This document shows positions 60,943 to 64,000 of a DNA stretch of 64,000 bases, piece after piece; within the stretch, counting starts at the first letter, position 1, and each line of letters opens with the position of its first letter. Position numbers and translations under genes: made by a program. The stretch lies in assembly GCA_964655475.1 (NCBI GenBank), contig CAZZMO010000002.1:91152-155151 (forward strand), in the 5' to 3' direction. The notes below the pieces were generated by a model that was not told the origin of the DNA, did no database searches, and was given only the letters and a program-made list of their open reading frames with translations. The DNA comes from VGMA01 sp964655475. Its GTDB lineage: Bacteria; Chlamydiota; Chlamydiia; Chlamydiales; VGMA01.

Positions 60943-63900
60943 TTAGGGCGCAGAAAAAGTAACTAGACTAGAAGGAATAGCAGCACTTGCAGATATAGCC
61001 TCGGCCTCGTCATGGTCCACATACTCAACCACAATCTCTTTAGCTGATTTGATTGTGTATTTACCGTTAGTGGAGGATCCGATTTGGAAAGAGCCTAACG
61101 CATCGACATACTCAGCAGGGCAAGAGCTTCCAAAGGAGGAGATTTTGACAGAATCAGAGCCTCGGTGATATAGAGGGCACCCGAGCTTTCTTGCGCACTC
61201 TTTTGCAGCCTCTATCATCGCCTTTTTCATAGATTCTGTAACAGGAACAGCTGTATAGAGGTCCTCTAAAAACAGGACAGGTCTTTGAGTGTTCTCATCC
61301 CAAAGAAGGCGTATAAACTGTCTTGCAATTAGTTTATTATGTTGATTTTTGATCGCGATCATTTGAGTTTTTCCATCAAGAGCATAGCCTAATAAGCACT
61401 TTGTTAACTCTGGACTTGCATTGAGTTTTTGACAGCTATTTGGCATCTCTTCTCCCGCTAAAATCAAATCTTCCCAATGACAGGTTAAAATAGCGCTCAT
61501 TTCAACTCTGGAAGAGTGGAAGTTTTTGAGCATTACCTTCACGGCTCCCTTTAACTCTTTTGGAGTGAAAGAGGACATTTTATCGCTACATTTTTTATTA
61601 GCAGGATCTTCCATCCATCCGATACATGCGAGTGGAAATCTCCCCTCTTTTCCTTTTGCGAGCAAAATTTGCTTGATCTCTTCTCTTTGAAGAGGGTCAG
61701 TAGCACTTAAAAACTCCCTGAGTTCTGGATACTGTTCTAATTCAGCCCCGAGTTCAGCGCTAAATAACTTTTCTGCATTTTCACCTGATGAAACAGGAAC
61801 TGCTATTTCAAGAGATGCCCAATTTGCAAGAATCTTGTCATCATGAGTATAGATGTGAGTTAAATGGGGATTATTATCGATCCTGTTGCGCTCTTCAAGA
61901 AATCTACCCTGTAAAACACTAACAACAAATCGATTAAAGTGACTTCTCATTTCAGGAAGAGACTGAATTTTTAACCCATATGTTTCAATGCCGTAAGGAA
62001 CTCTCATCTTTCCAAACACATGTAAATAACGTTGAACTCCCCCCTCAATTTCATCAAATTCTATAAAGGTGCCCCGCTTAATAACAACACAAAGAGCGCT
62101 GCATAAGGATTCAATAGGATAATCTATATCAAGGGAGTCGAGCTCTTCCTCTGCATTTCGTTCAGCAAGGCTTGCAAGCAGCCTTAATGAGGTAACAGCG
62201 TCCTTCTCGTCAAGAGCTAGAATTTTCAGAAGTAGAGCAAATTTTCGCTCCGAAGAAAGGAGGATGGTTTTGTCTAATGCACTTACAGTCAAAAGATATT
62301 GCTTTTGAAGTTCAGAGGTGTCGTCTCGCCATTTAGTTTTTCGCGCTTGAAATAGAGCTGAGAGTTCTTCTATCTGACGATCATCTACATCCTCCCCCTC
62401 TCTCTTCGCCTCTACCACCCATTTAGCAGGAGCGATCCATAGTAATGGGCTAGGGGCTGATTTTTCCAAAAGGGAAGAATATTGAGTCTCATAATCAGAA
62501 AAACATCCTTCTTGCCATAATATACCAGTCAAAGATACAGCTACCGATTTATTACGATATGCTAACGCATCTACAAAGGCACGTTTTGTGGTTTCTTGTT
62601 GAAAAGAAGAGGTCATTACTTCAATCACTACTTCACGAGGATTTCTTTCCGCTTCAAACGGTACACCTGCCTGCCTGCCTGACTCTAAAGTCGCTTCAGG
62701 GATATTTTCTAACTCATATTCATACTCTTGAATAACACGCAAAAGGGCATATTGAATGAAACTCTGTTTGAATCCATGCATTTTTATACTCTGAAGTATC
62801 TGTAGCGATGTGACATTATTTTTTGCGTAATAGTTTTGTAACCAGGCTTTTTCAAGTCGAGAGGCGTCTTCTGGAGAAAGTTGATATTCTTGTATACGAG
62901 AAAAATTATGAAAATAGTGCTGCCAAGAAAGTAAATCTGCCTTCACAATTTTCTTGTAGATATGTGGATTTGTGATCCGTAAATGTTTTAGTTGGTACTC
63001 TACAGAGCCAATCTTCATCCTTTCAAGCACTATTCTCGCCCTGATCTTTTCAGGAATATCCCATGAGTGCATGATATTAATGAGATTTGTCCATTGAACA
63101 ACTGGGCTTGTTTGTCTAGCAAACTCTTTTAAGAGCTCAATACGCGATAGAGGGTTCTCAATAGAGAAGTGTTGGATATCAACCTCTCCCCTTTTTGCCA
63201 TGATTCTTCTTGCAATTTGAACTCTCCCCGCTTCATCTCTAATACCGTAATGGTTCATGAGTATAATAATCGAGTGAGGAGCTTTTCTCACCACAGTACT
63301 GACCAGTTCTGCAATCATTTCCATGCTGTTTTCATCGAGAGGGGCTATGTATTTCTCGAGAAACTGATATTTTGCAAAATACTGCTCCACATCAATAAAA
63401 TCATTCTCCAGAAAAAGCCTTACGAGACTGATGATATTTGCTGGATCAGAAATAAAACCACTTTGTAATAGCGGTATTACAAAAGGTGCCGAAAATTCTC
63501 GATTTGCTACTAAAGCAGCCTCTAAGACCTCTTTTCTGCTTTTTTCATCCCTAATTTGATGAATATCGATTGCGGCAAAAAGGGATATAGGAGCGTATCC
63601 TGCTAGGAGCTTAGCTATATTGATGAGATTTTCTTGATCCTCTATCTCCAAAGCTCTAATGAAAGGGACGATTTTTGCGATGATCGAATGTCTACCATTA
63701 TAATTATATGTGCAAATAAGCTGTATTAATTTACTACATACATGAGCAGCTCCTACATCGAGAGTGCTACAATATTCGAAATAGGCATATATTTCATCTA
63801 GGTTATAGACCGACTTTGTAACAAGTGTTTTCCCGATTTCTATGAGTTGATCAGGGTCTTTGATTCTATATTGCTTGATGTGTTTTGCTACACTATAGGG

Positions 63901-63999
63901 AGCATATTTAATCACGCTCATTGCAAGATAAATTCTTTCTGCTTCAGATTCGATGCCAAAAACTTCAAAAATTGAGGAGATGTCTTTCTTTGCTCGATT
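60943..63999 (-). CDS. Giant helical-repeat protein, 5'-truncated by window edge
   Basis: At least 1018 residues are visible. The frame is open to the last base, with no stop between ATG 63921 and 63999, and the added residues continue the repeat, so the gene starts beyond the window. The N-terminal 450 visible residues consist of imperfect units of about 36 residues with a D..(R/N)..IA-like core (IRDEAGRVQIARRIMAK, IKDPDQLIEIGKTLV), similar to HEAT/TPR-type solenoids. The C-terminal 250 residues form a different, Cys-containing domain (LLGYALDGKTQMIAIKNQ, IRLLWDENTQRPVLFLE). No signal or membrane segment. Probably a scaffold or host-interaction protein; no family assigned. Confidence 0.75.
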   Translation of the reverse strand, partial: NRAKKDISSIFEVFGIESEAERIYLAMSVIKYAPYSVAKHIKQYRIKDPDQLIEIGKTLVTKSVYNLDEIYAYFEYCSTLDVGAAHVCSKLIQLICTYNYNGRHSIIAKIVPFIRALEIEDQENLINIAKLLAGYAPISLFAAIDIHQIRDEKSRKEVLEAALVANREFSAPFVIPLLQSGFISDPANIISLVRLFLENDFIDVEQYFAKYQFLEKYIAPLDENSMEMIAELVSTVVRKAPHSIIILMNHYGIRDEAGRVQIARRIMAKRGEVDIQHFSIENPLSRIELLKEFARQTSPVVQWTNLINIMHSWDIPEKIRARIVLERMKIGSVEYQLKHLRITNPHIYKKIVKADLLSWQHYFHNFSRIQEYQLSPEDASRLEKAWLQNYYAKNNVTSLQILQSIKMHGFKQSFIQYALLRVIQEYEYELENIPEATLESGRQAGVPFEAERNPREVVIEVMTSSFQQETTKRAFVDALAYRNKSVAVSLTGILWQEGCFSDYETQYSSLLEKSAPSPLLWIAPAKWVVEAKREGEDVDDRQIEELSALFQARKTKWRDDTSELQKQYLLTVSALDKTILLSSERKFALLLKILALDEKDAVTSLRLLASLAERNAEEELDSLDIDYPIESLCSALCVVIKRGTFIEFDEIEGGVQRYLHVFGKMRVPYGIETYGLKIQSLPEMRSHFNRFVVSVLQGRFLEERNRIDNNPHLTHIYTHDDKILANWASLEIAVPVSSGENAEKLFSAELGAELEQYPELREFLSATDPLQREEIKQILLAKGKEGRFPLACIGWMEDPANKKCSDKMSSFTPKELKGAVKVMLKNFHSSRVEMSAILTCHWEDLILAGEEMPNSCQKLNASPELTKCLLGYALDGKTQMIAIKNQHNKLIARQFIRLLWDENTQRPVLFLEDLYTAVPVTESMKKAMIEAAKECARKLGCPLYHRGSDSVKISSFGSSCPAEYVDALGSFQIGSSTNGKYTIKSAKEIVVEYVDHDEAEAISASAAIPSSLVTFSAP

Positions 64000-64000
64000 A

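Noticed and set aside
1..64000. CRISPR arrays, insertion sequences, prophage
   Set aside because: No regularly spaced repeats, transposase, integrase or phage structural genes were seen; the only direct repeat is the 40.8-41.6 kb tandem unit.

Overview
The window is a gene-dense, low-to-mid GC bacterial chromosome segment, most likely from an environmental chlamydia (Chlamydiota, order Parachlamydiales or a relative). The evidence is a combination of families rather than any single marker: a SET-domain protein like chlamydial NUE, a DASS dicarboxylate translocator next to aroE, a protein of the ATP/ADP translocase (TLC/NTT) family, WaaA, a TMEM14-family protein, tRNA genes without an encoded CCA, and many unrecognised proteins with the look of host-associated factors. 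Aconitase, malic enzyme, a GuaB/GuaC-type enzyme, photolyase and polyphosphate kinase point to a broader metabolism than that of pathogenic Chlamydiaceae. I see no prophage, insertion sequence, integrase, CRISPR array or rRNA operon.

Layout. 1-2.5 kb: 3' part of hemL, then an NfeD-flotillin membrane module. 2.6-6.2 kb: unrecognised proteins including a tandem coiled-coil pair. 6.2-10.9 kb, mostly minus strand: adk, a double-PspC protein, an RluA-type pseudouridine synthase, a Cys-rich miniprotein, an RDD membrane protein and mnmA. 10.9-19.3 kb: a GH63-like glycosidase, then a minus-strand block aroE / DASS transporter / SET methyltransferase / alpha-beta hydrolase, then aconitase. 19.3-29.5 kb: two paralogous Cys-rich miniproteins with their own terminators, an SLC12-like transporter, leuS-waaA-EamA with ATGA overlaps, another Cys-rich miniprotein and a second EamA transporter. 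29.5-38 kb: two tRNA(CAU) genes, a TPR-like exported protein, two methyltransferases, photolyase plus SOUL haem-binding protein, an MFS transporter, an atypical SDR and a GT2 enzyme.

38-48.5 kb: an IMPDH/GMPR-family enzyme overlapping a DevC/DevA-like ABC exporter; a tandem array of one-TM paralogues with one decayed recent copy; CrcB and DUF190; the NTT-like carrier; a HlyD adaptor and TolC-like lipoprotein, which could complete the ABC exporter as an envelope-spanning pump; and malic enzyme. 48.5-64 kb: thiol peroxidase, a TauE/SafE permease, an orphan terminator, a lipoprotein plus GH5 endoglycoceramidase-like enzyme, a PepC/bleomycin-hydrolase-like protease, a VKOR/SPW membrane protein with a partner epimerase, polyphosphate kinase, a class 3 lipase whose C-terminal 200 residues look like a degenerate EF-Tu, and a very large helical-repeat protein running off the right edge.

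Most noteworthy: the lipase/EF-Tu-like chimera (59330-60802); the Cys-rich miniproteins at four loci; the decaying tandem membrane-protein array and the dyad that buries a start codon (42100-42122); the GH5 glycolipid hydrolase; and the SET methyltransferase. All functional statements rest on motif recognition by eye; no database search was possible.
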